NCBI GenBank assembly: GCA_030159075.1
Contig: BROG01000109.1
Span: forward strand, 62,001 to 126,000
Length of the DNA: 64,000 nucleotides
Reading direction: 5' to 3'
From: Atrina japonica
Taxonomy: Eukaryota; Mollusca; Bivalvia; Pterioida; Pinnidae
The position numbers and the translations under genes are program-made. The notes under the pieces are model-generated. The model was given only the letters and a program-made list of their open reading frames with translations, did not search any database and had not been told where the DNA came from. Within the stretch, counting starts at the first letter, position 1. Each line of letters opens with the position of its first letter. Below are positions 1-10,062 of the stretch, in pieces.

Positions 1-479
1 TGAGATTAAGGGAGGATACATCTATATATTAAAAATGGAAGTACATAATTATTCATTGAAGAAAAATGTCATATTTTGAGAAAAGTTTAATTATTTAGTT
101 TAGTTTAATAATTCTAAGACTCCAAGGATAATCATTACACGTGACATTTTATTCGAATATGTCTTCATTGAAATGAAATTCCCTGCGTGTTTTCTTTTTC
201 TCTATGATTTTTTTTTAAAGTCACTTGACTTTCTATATTATTCTGAATCTAATATTGACATAGAATTGAACTGTGTGGTCTGGGATAGAAAATGAGGTAT
301 TATTTTTTTAGTACGTTTGAATACTTCTGATCTCCTTGTTCGTTCGTCTGTTGCAATATTTTAGTTTAAAATTGTTTTAGTTTCTTTCCCCAAATTTTAA
401 CCAAACTTGTTAATACTATGTAGGTTTTCAAGTTACTAATTAGATCTAAGATGAATTCGATTATGCGAAATTACGCAGT

Positions 480-524
<45 letters not shown>

Positions 525-1103
525 GATATATGAAACTTCTAGTATTCAGTAATTAAACCTGTTAACAAATCACCTTTGCTAATTTCGAATTCACTTGTCT
601 GCAGTCAAAAATTGTTAACAGATTTCTAGCTCGAAACAAATTTCCATTTGGGGAAAAATCATGAAAAACTAAGATTGAATATTTAAATAAAATATTGTAA
701 TACTTGCAGTATACTTCCCAGTTAAGAGAGTGTCGGATTTCAGGTTTCCATTTTGTTATAGGCCAGTCAATTTTCGCAAGAAAGAGTACATCACCTATTG
801 TAAAGAGATAAATAAATAAATATGATTATTTGAATGAAACTGAATTATATATATATATTGTAAATTAAAACAAAAAGACATGAACAAAAACCAGAAACGT
901 TGAAATAGATTAATCAGATGCGTGAATGACTGAAATGAATAAGTGAAAGAAATTGCTGAAACAACTCCAGCAATACTCTCGCCGATAACATCGCTGTTAC
1001 TAAGACGCGTGGTTGTGACGTCATTACAATACAACTCGCTTAAGCGGCCCACTGTCGCTTGTGTAAGTTTAGTATCTGACGTCACAATGGATACACTATA
1101 TCG
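1..1103. other. left flank, no gene seen
   Basis: AT-rich host DNA left of the inserted element. It holds one GT microsatellite and otherwise no supported gene. The short open frames at 795-1194 have no recognisable content, and one of them runs across the element boundary, so I treat them as chance. Confidence 0.7.
481..520. repeat. (GT)n microsatellite
   Basis: About 19 uninterrupted GT units, directly visible. Confidence 0.98.
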
Positions 1104-1109
1104 CTTGTT
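1104..1109. repeat. 6-bp target site duplication, left copy
   Basis: CTTGTT immediately precedes the left terminal inverted repeat, and the same six bases immediately follow the right one (10320-10325). Six base pairs is the duplication length known for Polinton/Maverick integration. Confidence 0.92.
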
Positions 1110-1346
1110 TGTGTGTTGTGTTATGAGAGTTCTGGAACACTTCTCATTCTATGGTCTATTTATACCACTAAATCTCTCTATTCTAGTGGATTGAATCGTA
1201 CCTGGGAATTCACCGTTTACCTGAGGGGCAATCGACCGCGACGTTCGGTGAATTCCGAGAAACGACAGCCCTATTCAGTTCCGAGAAATTGCAAACGTTC
1301 TGGGGTATTATATTGGCATAATAAAAATTGAAATGCTATAAGAAAA
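1110..1346 (+). repeat. left terminal inverted repeat (237 bp)
   Basis: Near-perfect inverted copy of 10083-10319, differing visibly only at the inner end (GCTATAAG here against CGCATAAG in the right copy). It starts with TGTGTGTTGTG. A 72-codon open frame lies in each repeat, but it is simply the repeat read in mirror image. The inner end carries the TTGAAAT motif that precedes the first gene. Confidence 0.97.
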
Positions 1347-1364
1347 AAATATGAGTAATTAAAA
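1328..1364 (+). promoter_or_regulatory. conserved upstream motif of gene 1
   Basis: TTGAAAT followed by GCTATAAGAAAA begins 37 nt before the ATG at 1365. The same bipartite motif lies 37 nt before the next gene and 39 nt before PolB. The fixed distance suggests a promoter or initiator element. This copy lies at the inner end of the left terminal repeat. Confidence 0.6.
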
Positions 1365-2021
1365 ATGGGTACGAGTGGCAAAGCATGTAAAATCAATGTT
1401 GATCAGTTTGACTTGAACAAGTTGAGGATCGAAAAACCCCGTAAAGGTAAAAATGGTAGTTTTTTCGCCGATATACTATATAAGTATCCGAACGATGTCT
1501 TTCAACCTCTTAGAATACAAACTCCCACGTTATTATCGTATGGAGTAAATGATACGTATAAACCTTATTCGATATCACTAGCGTTTGATCACGATGAAAA
1601 GCACAAGAAAGCTTTGAGGATGTCATCCAAGAGATTGAACAGTTTATCAGAAAAGAAGTCCAGAAACATAAGGGCTTTTTAATAGAAAATGGTAGAAAGA
1701 AGCCGATCGCAGTTGATGATTTTGCGCTCTTAAAAGCGGGGAAGAAGCATACCGTTATGTATGCAAAACTTAGAATGGAGGAAGAGGAAATAAAAACCAC
1801 GTTTATGAAACAAACGAAAGGAGGTAGGCTTGATTTAATCCCATCAGATTACATAGGCAAAGCGTGCAATGTTATTTAGTTCTGTTTTCATCGGACCTTC
1901 AAACGAATCCATTAAACCGTCTGTGGATGTTGTTGCTGTTAGGAGATTAGCTACGGGAAGTGATCTAGCTGAGGTGGTGGACGAAATCGAGTACGAGCCT
2001 AACTCAGATGACGACGAATAA
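1365..2021 (+). pseudogene. unrecognised element gene 1, frameshifted
   Basis: Read across three frames, this gives one coherent protein of roughly 215 residues: frame one from 1365 to about 1610, a second frame to about 1880, and a third ending in an acidic tail (SDDDE) at the TAA at 2019-2021. The first block contains PLRIQTPTLLSYG followed by a short hydrophobic/polar strand, KPYSISLAF. From memory this resembles a QTP-YG-type protein of large DNA viruses suspected to bind single-stranded DNA, but I cannot confirm that and assign no function. The start at 1365 is supported by the upstream motif 37 nt away. The gene is broken by two frameshifts, near 1610 and 1880. Its neighbour, 40 nt downstream on the same strand, is intact. 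Confidence 0.6.
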
Positions 2022-2024
2022 TAA

Positions 2025-2061
2025 TTGAAATAGCATAAGAAAATGTTCTCTGTATAATAAA
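2025..2061 (+). promoter_or_regulatory. conserved upstream motif of gene 2
   Basis: TTGAAAT plus AGCATAAGAAAA begins 37 nt before the ATG at 2062, exactly the spacing seen before gene 1. It starts four nucleotides after the stop codon of gene 1, so gene 2 probably has its own transcript. Confidence 0.6.
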
Positions 2062-2391
2062 ATGACTTTAAATAAAATGTTTCATAGTATCGGGATAGAG
2101 CCGAATGACAAAACGACATGTAAGATGCCCATACACGTTAGAAGGATTCGCGATTCTCCGTGCCCTCATGAGATTGTTCCGAATTCGATCTTTTGTTCTA
2201 TTCACCACAAATATATGAAAAAACGCGATTTTCGTCCCTTGAAATTTTGTGAATCGTGCGGAAGATGGATGTCTGATTCTACCCACCACACCACGTGTTA
2301 TTCCTGCGATAACAGAAAACAGCGAGGTCATTATTATTATATAAAGTCTAGAGGACCTCCCCAAACACGTGGAAGACCCCGAAAGTACTAA
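2062..2391 (+). CDS. small zinc-binding protein with C-terminal AT-hook
   Basis: An intact 109-residue basic protein. It has two cysteine/histidine clusters. The first has Cys34, Cys45 and His48/49. The second has Cys63-x2-Cys66, His75/76 and Cys79-x2-Cys82, a zinc-ribbon-like spacing. The last residues include RGRPRK (103-108), an AT-hook core that binds the minor groove of AT-rich DNA. Together they suggest a DNA-binding regulator or DNA-packaging protein of the element. I do not recognise a named family. The start is set by the motif at 2025-2061, and the stop codon lies inside a hairpin shared with the convergent ATPase gene. It is one of only two clearly unbroken genes in the element. 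Confidence 0.7.
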   Translation: MTLNKMFHSIGIEPNDKTTCKMPIHVRRIRDSPCPHEIVPNSIFCSIHHKYMKKRDFRPLKFCESCGRWMSDSTHHTTCYSCDNRKQRGHYYYIKSRGPPQTRGRPRKY

Positions 2392-2415
2392 TTTATATTT
2401 ACAAAAATATAAATT
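2390..2415. terminator. AT-rich hairpin at a convergent gene end
   Basis: An 11-bp perfect stem, AATTTATATTT (2390-2400) with AAATATAAATT (2405-2415), around a 4-nt ACAA loop. The plus-strand stop codon (2389-2391) and the minus-strand ATPase stop (2414-2416) both touch the stem. The position suggests a bidirectional 3'-end or termination signal. A similar hairpin lies at the other convergent pair (6217-6244). Confidence 0.5.
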
Positions 2416-3043
2416 ATTCTATAAACTCATACCCCGTCGGTTGTTCCGTACACAAGATTAATTTAGAATGTTTGTGCTGCGATAGCATGTCTTTCAGGGT
2501 TCGCCTGTCTTCCGTGACGACGTCGTTCTCGTCCAGACATTCGTTGTAGCTAAACTTGTCCTTGGTATAGAAGAGCGCTAACCACTTGACCTGCGTGCGG
2601 AAATCTTTGGACGCGCTATTATATCTTTGCGTCAATATCCACACGGATTGGTTGGCGTGTCTCCCCGAAAACGCCAACATGGACAGGGCGTCCGCTTTCT
2701 TTTTTATCTGCCTCGTGGCCGAACAGTCGTCTATGATGTACAACGTGGACGTCCCCTTGTATTTGTCGTAAAAGAGTCGCAACATGTCCTGCAATTTCTC
2801 CTCCCCCGTTTTCGATGAAACGGGATTGACGATGACGACCCGTTTGTCTTTAGGATGTTTTACATCTTCGCCTATCCATTCTCTCGATTTATAAGCCTTG
2901 TTGAAATCGATCGAAGGGCACAAGATCACGATGTGCTCGAAGAAATCTTTGTATTCGTCTTCTAACAGATCGAGGACAAACTCCGTCTTCCCGCAACCGG
3001 TGGCACCCACGATCATGGCGGAATGAGGTTGTTGAATGTACAT
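2414..3043 (-). CDS. A32-like (FtsK/HerA-type) genome-packaging ATPase
   Basis: An intact 209-residue P-loop ATPase of the kind that pumps DNA into virions in Polintons, adintoviruses and large DNA viruses. The Walker A motif is GATGCGKT at residues 13-20. The Walker B motif is LYIIDD at 101-106. A following block, SGRHANQSVWILTQ (126-139), matches the downstream Arg/Gln sensor region of this family. The length is typical of the short packaging ATPases. The gene lies 22 nt downstream of the capsid gene on the same strand, as expected for a morphogenesis module. No conserved promoter motif precedes it, so it may be co-transcribed with the capsid gene. Confidence 0.9.
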   Translation of the reverse strand: MYIQQPHSAMIVGATGCGKTEFVLDLLEDEYKDFFEHIVILCPSIDFNKAYKSREWIGEDVKHPKDKRVVIVNPVSSKTGEEKLQDMLRLFYDKYKGTSTLYIIDDCSATRQIKKKADALSMLAFSGRHANQSVWILTQRYNSASKDFRTQVKWLALFYTKDKFSYNECLDENDVVTEDRRTLKDMLSQHKHSKLILCTEQPTGYEFIE

Positions 3044-3065
3044 TTTTAAATGACTTCAAAGTTTT

Positions 3066-4360
3066 TTAAGATATAACGCTCGCGAAACGGCCGTTCGACA
3101 TGTTGATCTGTCCGTCTTTGACGACGAAAATGTAAACGTCCAAGGGATTGGTATCGATTTCGGGAGTTTTCTCGATTCGGACGTCAACACCTTGGCTGAT
3201 GTTTTGAAGCTTACGACCCGTGCCGTGGAGATGATTTTCGGGTGTCGTGCGTAAATCTAACCAGAGGGCGTAATGATCTTTGAGATATTTTCCCAGAGTC
3301 ACTTCACTCAGGTCGAGTTCCTTGGCGACTAATTCTGTGACGGTTTCGCGATTCAGGGAAGCCGAGAAAAACTTTTTAATTTCGTCGAATTGGTGATGAG
3401 GTTTCATTCCGGCGGTGAAGAGTTGGTTCGGTTGTCCCTCGATGGTTATTTCCACGTTGGTGATTCTCGGATTATAAAATTTTTCCGGATCTTTTTTAGA
3501 AATATCCTTGAAGAGAAACAGAATACCCGAGAGAGAATGTGCGGGGGTGTTGATTGAATAATTGAGGACGGATTCCGTTTTACTCTCCCTCGGTTTGCGA
3601 TATAGCAATATTTTGTTGAAGTAATAGACGTGGTCTCCCGCATACCTCTGTCTGATGCTGCGAGCGAGATTGACGTCGGTAATTTTTTTCGAATTCCAAA
3701 GTGATGTTGGTCGCCTTATAACTAATCGCTTTATCGACATCGCTGGGGTCCGTCGAGACGACGTGTTTAGCATCGTTAAATGTCAGCATGTATTCTAATC
3801 TATCTTGTAAACCCGCTTGATAAAAGGGTTCGCTCGTTTCCAAGATTTCGAAATCCAAGGGAATACAAAATCGATTGCCGTACGCCGCGGCAATTTCGTA
3901 GTATTCGTTACTGTCGCGAGGTATCGTATAGCCGATGGGTTTTGCCCTTACTATATTTAGATCGTCAGTCTGTATTCCCTGATAGGCCATGTTACGTCGT
4001 TCTACTTTCCAAAGATCGTTATAGACTAAAAATTTATCGGCATCGTCGATGGTTTGAACGGTATTTCCCGAAATCTTCACCTCGATTTTTTTGACGATGT
4101 TACGCCCCAGATTATTATAAAACACCCGCCTTAGCGTCATCACCACCCTCTACGCCGATTTCCATATCGAAGCATAGTCTCGTAGTTCTGGGAACGATGA
4201 CGTCGTTTTCGCTCAAATTGGGAAAACGAACCGTCAACGTTTGGTTTTCTTCGATACTCGAGGGATTATGGGAATTGGTCACCGTTTGGCGAATGCCCTT
4301 CACACCGAAGGGAGTGCGCAATTTTCTATCGGGATCGAGAATGTGTCCGTAATGCATCAT
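3066..4360 (-). pseudogene. major capsid protein (hexon-like, double jelly-roll), frameshifted
   Basis: Three reading frames join into one protein of about 430 residues: 4360 to about 4130, then to about 3700, then to the stop at 3066. The second block contains VFYNNLGRNIVKKIEV, the strand region typical of Polinton/adintovirus major capsid proteins, which form the icosahedral shell. The C-terminal block is long and open (APENHLHG-like loop region, ending in SVIS). Two frameshifts, near 4130 and 3700, make it non-functional. The start is one of two adjacent ATGs at 4355-4360. TCGCATAA lies just upstream, at a different spacing from the other motif copies. The assignment rests on motif recognition and context. 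Comparison with capsid profiles would settle it. Confidence 0.75.
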
Positions 4361-4404
4361 CTTTTTAATTTATGCGATAAAAAATTTAACTCGTTTATAT
4401 AGAT

Positions 4405-5636
4405 ATAGAACTGCCTGAGTTTTCTAGGAACGATGATACGACTTATAATAACGATGGTGATCAAGATACACCGCTTACCGTCGAACCCCCGCCTGCGGAT
4501 AAAAATACGGATCCGCGGGATGTTTTTAATTTACCAGATGCTCCCCTCGAGACTCAACCAGACCAACCAGGACGGTTAAACACCCTTAGACTCGTGGCCT
4601 CCTGGAAAGAAGCAACGGGTGGTGACGATAAAAAGTTAGAATTTACATCCGTCGGAGATAAATTATATGCATATAATAGTGAGGGTGTGCCGATTTTATT
4701 AAACGACAAACGTGATCCTACGAAATTTGTATCAGCAAGTACGTTACAAAGTAGAGGAGATAGGCAATTTATTAGAGACCTGGGTTTAGATCTGACAGTA
4801 AAAGCGGTAAAAAGTAGACCGTAAAGTCACTGCTGTAAAAGAAAAACTGCAACGACGAAACGCAAGTAAAAGAATTAGGTGACGGAGTAGATAGTGTAGT
4901 GCTCAGTTTGCAACAACTCCGCGAGGAAATAATGAAAGAAGGAGATGAGGAATTACTACCCATGAGAGAATTGTTGGGTTTAGATAAAAGTTTAAGAACC
5001 ATTCGCGGCTCATTACGCGTTCAAGAATCCAAAAAAGTAGAATTGGAACGGACGTTGTCGCAGTGGAAAGAAGACCTCGAAAACAATCCGGGTGACAGAG
5101 AACACATCGAGAGAGAGATAACCAAAACCCAAAACGAACTAGACGGTGTGAACAAAAGTCTCGACCTCCTAAAAGGAAACTTAAAATCGCAATTGACTAC
5201 CATAAAAGAGTCGGTCAAGAGGTTACTCGACGATAATCTCCCTTTGCGAGAAAGAATCGCCACTCTGTTCAAAGAACAGGGAATCACCATCTTTAGCGTC
5301 TTGACCGCCATCGGTATGACGGTGGGATTCTTAGTCGAATTACTCCTTCCGGGAACGACGGCGACAATACCCTCACCGCCGTCGCCTCCTCCCAACAAAG
5401 AGGGTGGATTACAGGAATGGCTCAAGAAACAGCTAGACGCGGTCGGAAAACTTCTCGCGAGATTGGCCGCCAAATTCGGCGAGGCGTTACCGGGTATATT
5501 GGGTTCCATCCTTTCCTGGATCTTGTCGACGCTCGGCAACACCGCTGTGTGGTTGGGTGAACATCTGTGGGTGTTGGGCATGGTCGTCGTCGGTTGGTTG
5601 TTAACGAAACTCGACGAAGAGAAGAACAGAAAATAA
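4405..5636 (+). pseudogene. coiled-coil / amphipathic-helix Polinton protein, frameshifted, start lost
   Basis: An acidic Pro-rich N-terminal part (open from 4405 to 4822) is followed, after at least two frame changes near 4815-4870, by a 245-codon block (4899-5636). That block has heptad-rich coiled-coil sequence (about residues 1-110), a hydrophobic stretch (about 128-150), a proline hinge (PSPPSPPP), and then a long Gly/Ala/Leu/Trp-rich amphipathic or membrane-active C-terminus. I have seen this C-terminal style repeatedly in Polinton-like elements of invertebrates, probably as a minor virion or membrane-interacting protein, but no function is established. No ATG is available at the N-terminus. 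The codon in the expected place (4405-4407) is ATA, so a start-codon transition is likely. It diverges from the capsid gene. Confidence 0.65.
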
Positions 5637-5900
5637 CGATAGAGCGAAAACGGCGGTCTTTTGACTTTCGTGATCGTCTTGTTTTTGCAGTTGTTTAGGC
5701 GGCGATGGTTTGATCTGTTTAGGAGGTGGTGATGGTTTGATCTGTTTAGGAAGTGATGGCTGGGTGAACGTTTTCGCGTAAAGGTCGACGTTCGTTCCCG
5801 GTTTTGTCTTTTCGGGCGCGATCAAGATTTCGTTATTATAATTGGCGATGTTGGCGCCGATTTTAAGCTCCATGTTGCTGGGTAGCATGTAAAGGCCCGG
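5601..5900 (-). other. possible C-terminal part of an unidentified element protein
   Basis: A minus-strand open frame that overlaps the end of the coiled-coil gene by 36 nt. Its end has two copies of KQIKPSPP followed by a hydrophobic C-terminus (FALSLFSVLLFVEF), which looks like a Pro-rich linker and a membrane anchor. Continuing upstream, the frame overlaps the integrase tail antisense, so only the part below about 5900 could be real. It may be the remnant of a capsid-associated gene cut by the same deletion that removed the integrase core. No family is recognised. Confidence 0.3.
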
Positions 5901-6218
5901 ATGGATGACGAAGTCGAGTTTGGAATTTGCATATCTTATGCCGTCGTGAAAGCGATCAACGACGAGACCAAACCCCCCGAAGCGATAATACCTTCCACCG
6001 AAGTTCGATCGTCGGTGGGTCTGTTTAATAAAGTTAGATATCTCTATCAACCCGGGGAGTTGGAAGGCGGAAAACGTAGGGCGACCGATCCCATTTGGAG
6101 CGTGGACAAACACGACATCGATCGTCAGTTTAGAATGCAGGGTATAGACGTCTATTACCTAAAAGAACCCGCTCCTCAGAGAAATTTCGTTCGAGAGGAG
6201 TTGATGGTGGTGGATTAA
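5901..6218 (+). pseudogene. C-terminal tail of a retroviral-type (Polinton) integrase, core missing
   Basis: The segment with KVRYLYQPGELEGGKRRATD, then IWSV and a final FVREELMVV, resembles the SH3-like C-terminal DNA-binding domain that follows the DDE core in Polinton integrases. The 105-codon frame has no zinc-binding HHCC domain and no DDE catalytic core, and nothing upstream in any plus frame supplies them. I infer an internal deletion with its breakpoint near 5890-5990. Without a core the element cannot integrate itself. An alternative is an unrelated small protein. A structural or profile search with residues 41-105 would decide. Confidence 0.45.
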
Positions 6219-6244
6219 TTTAATATCCGCACGGATATTAAATT
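6217..6244. terminator. AT-rich hairpin between convergent integrase tail and PolB
   Basis: A 12-bp perfect stem, AATTTAATATCC (6217-6228) with GGATATTAAATT (6233-6244), around a GCAC loop. It sits at the 3' ends of a convergent gene pair, as at 2390-2415, which supports a role in ending transcripts from both sides. Confidence 0.5.
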
Positions 6245-6246
6245 GT

Positions 6247-9200
6247 TTATTTCAATGCATACGTGTGAATGCGATCTTCCCGAATGTAGACTTTCGTATC
6301 CAGGGAATCTAACGCCGTCTTATATTGTATGATCCCGTAAATGATCTGTTTATACGAACGTAGAGTGTGCATCTCGCGCGATATCTTGACGTCGTGAAAG
6401 AGAGACTCCTCGTAATCGTTAAAGTCTATCGTGTTTTTCAAGACGCATCGTTTCACGCCTTTCGCTCGTTTGGAAACGCTATCGTCCTTCATTAAGATGG
6501 CGTACAGTTTAGGTCTTAATCCGACGAATTATTTGATGAGTTTCCCTCCACATTCGTCTTTAAATTTACCGATCACCTTTTTATTTTTATCTTTGTTTCC
6601 GGGGAAGACATCGTAATTGGAAAAATCATATTCGTCCTCATGTTCGCGCATGTCCCGATAGACGTCTTCCGTTTCAATCTCGACTATAAGAGAGTCCGTA
6701 TCCGTATACAGTAGATTGCATTTGTCTCCGTATTTCGCTTTTAGATGATTATAATACCAATTATACATGTGCCTTTTCGATAAATCCAAGATAGCCATGC
6801 CACAGTAAATGGGTTTGTCTAATTTAACGCTCGTCGGCTTAAAGTGAAGAAAGGCCATGTTGTCGTTAATCTTGGTCAACCCGTCGTAGGAGGGCGAAGC
6901 GGTCATCTTTTGAATTCTTCTATCTTTGTCGTTCGCGCTCACTATTTTCAGATCAATCCTGTTCCTTTTGTTCTCCATGGTCTTCCCGAACACGGCATTG
7001 TTCATGAGTTTGAAGAAATCCTTTTCGAAATCGTTTTTGGCCCGTTGACGCAATCGAGTGTTTTTATCGATGTAACTCGCGAGCCACGGCTCTTCGTCAA
7101 AGCGTAAAGTTCTATGCACTTTGGTTAATTTCAATCCCAACTCGAGATAGAGTTTTAACGTTCCGTAGTGCACGACGTATTCCTTTTTATCTCGTAGATT
7201 GGGCACGAGCTTTTTAGGCCCCGTGTCGCGCATCCCGTACTCTTTCATCTTGTCTTTCTGAAACTCGGAAAGATCGTCCACATTCACCTTCATCGTTTCC
7301 GGAGCGAGCGGATAATTATTGTGCGCCTCGTGCAATTCTTTCGGATACTCTAAATCGACTTCTAGGATGTAGCCCTTTCCTTCTGGCGGATGACACGGAT
7401 CTGGCACTCCGTCGATCCATTCAAAGTTTCTACAGGGTAAGGGATGACTCATGGCCTCGCTATAGAGAGCGTTAGCATCTAAATACATGATGTACTTGGA
7501 GGGTAGATCGGGATCATAATCATCCAAATATGTGTTGTTCGCTTTAGAATAACGTTTCGGAACGTAGGTGATCCCACCTCTGATCCCCTTTTCGATAAAT
7601 AAATGCATGTCGTAATCGGTGAGCAACTCTAATTCAATTTTAGAGGTGAGCAACGCAGCATCCCACGCCAAACCTGGAGCCGTGTAATAATGACACGGAT
7701 CTAATGCGTAGTGTCCTAAGGAAATGTTGCGAAATCTTCGAACACGTCGGCTAATAAGACCGTGTCCGATCTTAAATACAAATCGTGATAATCTCCCATG
7801 TGCTTGCATCCGTATTGACGCCATACGGTTTGAGCGTGATCGTACTGTTTTTGAGAAATGTGAGTATCCGATAACGCACTGTATAAAGCTTCCTTCGGTG
7901 GTAAGATTGTTTCATTAAACCTATCGAAAGAATTCATATATTCGTAGGGATAGACACCCTTTCTTGTTAAAAGCGATGCATCCTCGAATATAGAGTTCGT
8001 GATGGGATAATCGTTTAGATTTTTAGCTAACGTCTCGAGGCCGCACGATAAGAATTGGAAACTGTCGATAAATCTCAAGGATCCGACAGAAAAACTGATA
8101 AACTTTTCGTGATTCATCGGAATGCAATTGACTGGTTCTTCCACTTCCATTTCCGATAATATTAAATGGGAATCGTAACCGCGAAGATTATGAAAGATGA
8201 CGGGTATGTGTTTTTGCCATTCTCAATAATCTATTACACTTATTATGAGCCGCACCTCGAAATTTACCAGAAATGTGGCAATGATCTCTGACTTTGATAA
8301 GATCGAATGTCTCGTCCTTGATTTTTTCCATGATTTCATCGATCTCAGTTTTTATGGCATCGTGACGATCGCGATACCATTCTAAATAGGTTAATTCATA
8401 TTTTTCCTCCTCAGAAGTCATCAGAGATGATATGCGATCGATATCACGTTCCAAACACGTCAAACTGGGTAATGTTTCCTGTTCCTTTAAAAGTTTCTTT
8501 CTCTGAATCCATAAAGAAAACCACTTACGAGCATCCCCCGAAAATTCATCTCCGCAAATCCAACATCGTTTATACTCCTCAAAGTTTTCCTTGTCCTCGT
8601 CGGTCATACACAGCTCTTTTTTCTTAAAACCGTTAATCTTTTGTTCTTCTCGTCGTAAACTTTCTAGAAGATGTTTCACGGCATTCTCCCCGCGATAGAG
8701 TTGAGGCTCTTCGATCTTATCGATACCCTTCTCCGTTCTCCAAACGACTACATAACAGTATCCCGAAGGGTGGTGACGCGATGTTTTTATCGTTTTATTA
8801 CCGGCCTCTTCATTGATGGGTGAAATAATACACTCGAAATCCGCATAGATCGTGGCATGCACGGGCTGTTTATTACCATAATTCTTAAACTTGAGAAGGT
8901 TTTTACCCTCCTTGAGCATGATGGGTTTCATGGGTGGATTGTTAATACCGCGACAATCGACCACGTGCTTTTTATAAACGTCCTCGCTCGATAGTATTTT
9001 AAGACAACGAAGACATGGATATGATGTTCCATTATGTTTTGATTGGGAAGACAACAATCTGGATGTGTTTTTAATCCAAGAGTAGTGCCACTTGTTTTCT
9101 GGACCTTCTAACAACAATAAATTAATTTCTTTATCGCGAGGTTTTTCCGATATGTAATAAGGGAAGAAACCTCTACTTTCCGTCCACCCGATAACGTTAA

Positions 9201-10062
9201 CGGCGAGTCCGTTGCGATTTTCGAATTTGGGTATTTGCTTTAACGAAGTCGGATAATCGATGCAATCGAAATCGTATCGCTCGATGAAGGGTGTATAGTT
9301 TTGAGGCCTATACCTGTTAACATCTTTAATATCATCGTGATGTAAACACGCTAATACGCTATACATAAAGCATCTCTGATCCTTGTTTTGAACGTTTATA
9401 ACAGCCTTCTTATCCGCAATCTGCTTGGGCAACTTGAAATAGGAAGACCCTAAAGGCGGTTCATACTTGGTAAAATTTAAATAAATCATTTGCGCGTCCT
9501 CGATGACCCACCCCGAACCCGCTTGGACGGTTTTATCGAGCGAATCTATTAACTCTTCGATCATGCGTTGAAACACGTCTTCGATTTCGTCTTCTCTTAA
9601 AATCGGATATTGCCGAGTTTTATGGACTTGCGTTACGAGTTGTGAGCCGGAGTTTAAATTATCTCGCGTGTATCGCTGTCTGACTTGAATTTCGATTTTT
9701 ATGGGACCTTTTTTTAATTCTTTAGAAATTTTAGATAAAAAATCGTCTTTAAAATACTCTAATAATGCTCTGAGATGTGCTCGACGTATGTGACGGCCGA
9801 CATCTTTCTTATAACTCCTATAAAAATGTTTAAAGCTATCACCAAAATCCAGATATTGGCTTTGTCTTCGTTTTTCTTCGATCTTGGCAACTCCTTTAGA
9901 AAGATCTGCTTTCAACGTTTGACGTAAATTCCGTTTAACAGTCTCTTTCGTCTGCTCTTCCGTCGACGTGCCTTTCACATAATTCCAAACGGTGTTGACT
10001 ACTTTATCATACCCCCATTTACCCGCATTATATAAACTTCTCATGCCACTCAGAATGTTCAT
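6247..10062 (-). pseudogene. protein-primed family B DNA polymerase (pPolB), frameshifted
   Basis: This replicative polymerase copies the element from its inverted-repeat ends using a protein primer. About 1,270 codons are spread over four frame blocks: 10062-8188, about 8200-7716, 7760-6529 and about 6540-6247, implying three frameshifts. The visible order is a basic N-terminal region, CFMYSVLACLH, a Cys/His cluster (CLRC...H..C), exonuclease motif IYADFECI, a CWIC plus RDHCHISGKFRGAAH endonuclease-VII-like cysteine cluster, Pol motif A (LDANALYSEAM), motif B (MNNAVFGKTMEN), motif C (LYTDTDSL) and the C-terminal KRAKGVKR region. The catalytic aspartates are still present, so decay seems recent. 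I chose the Met at 10062 over an upstream Met inside the inverted repeat, because it sits 39 nt from the shared promoter-like motif. Confidence 0.92.

Noticed and set aside
5601..6113. The full 170-codon minus-strand ORF as one gene
   Set aside because: Its first half is antisense to the better-supported integrase tail. Only the part below about 5900 is kept, at low confidence.
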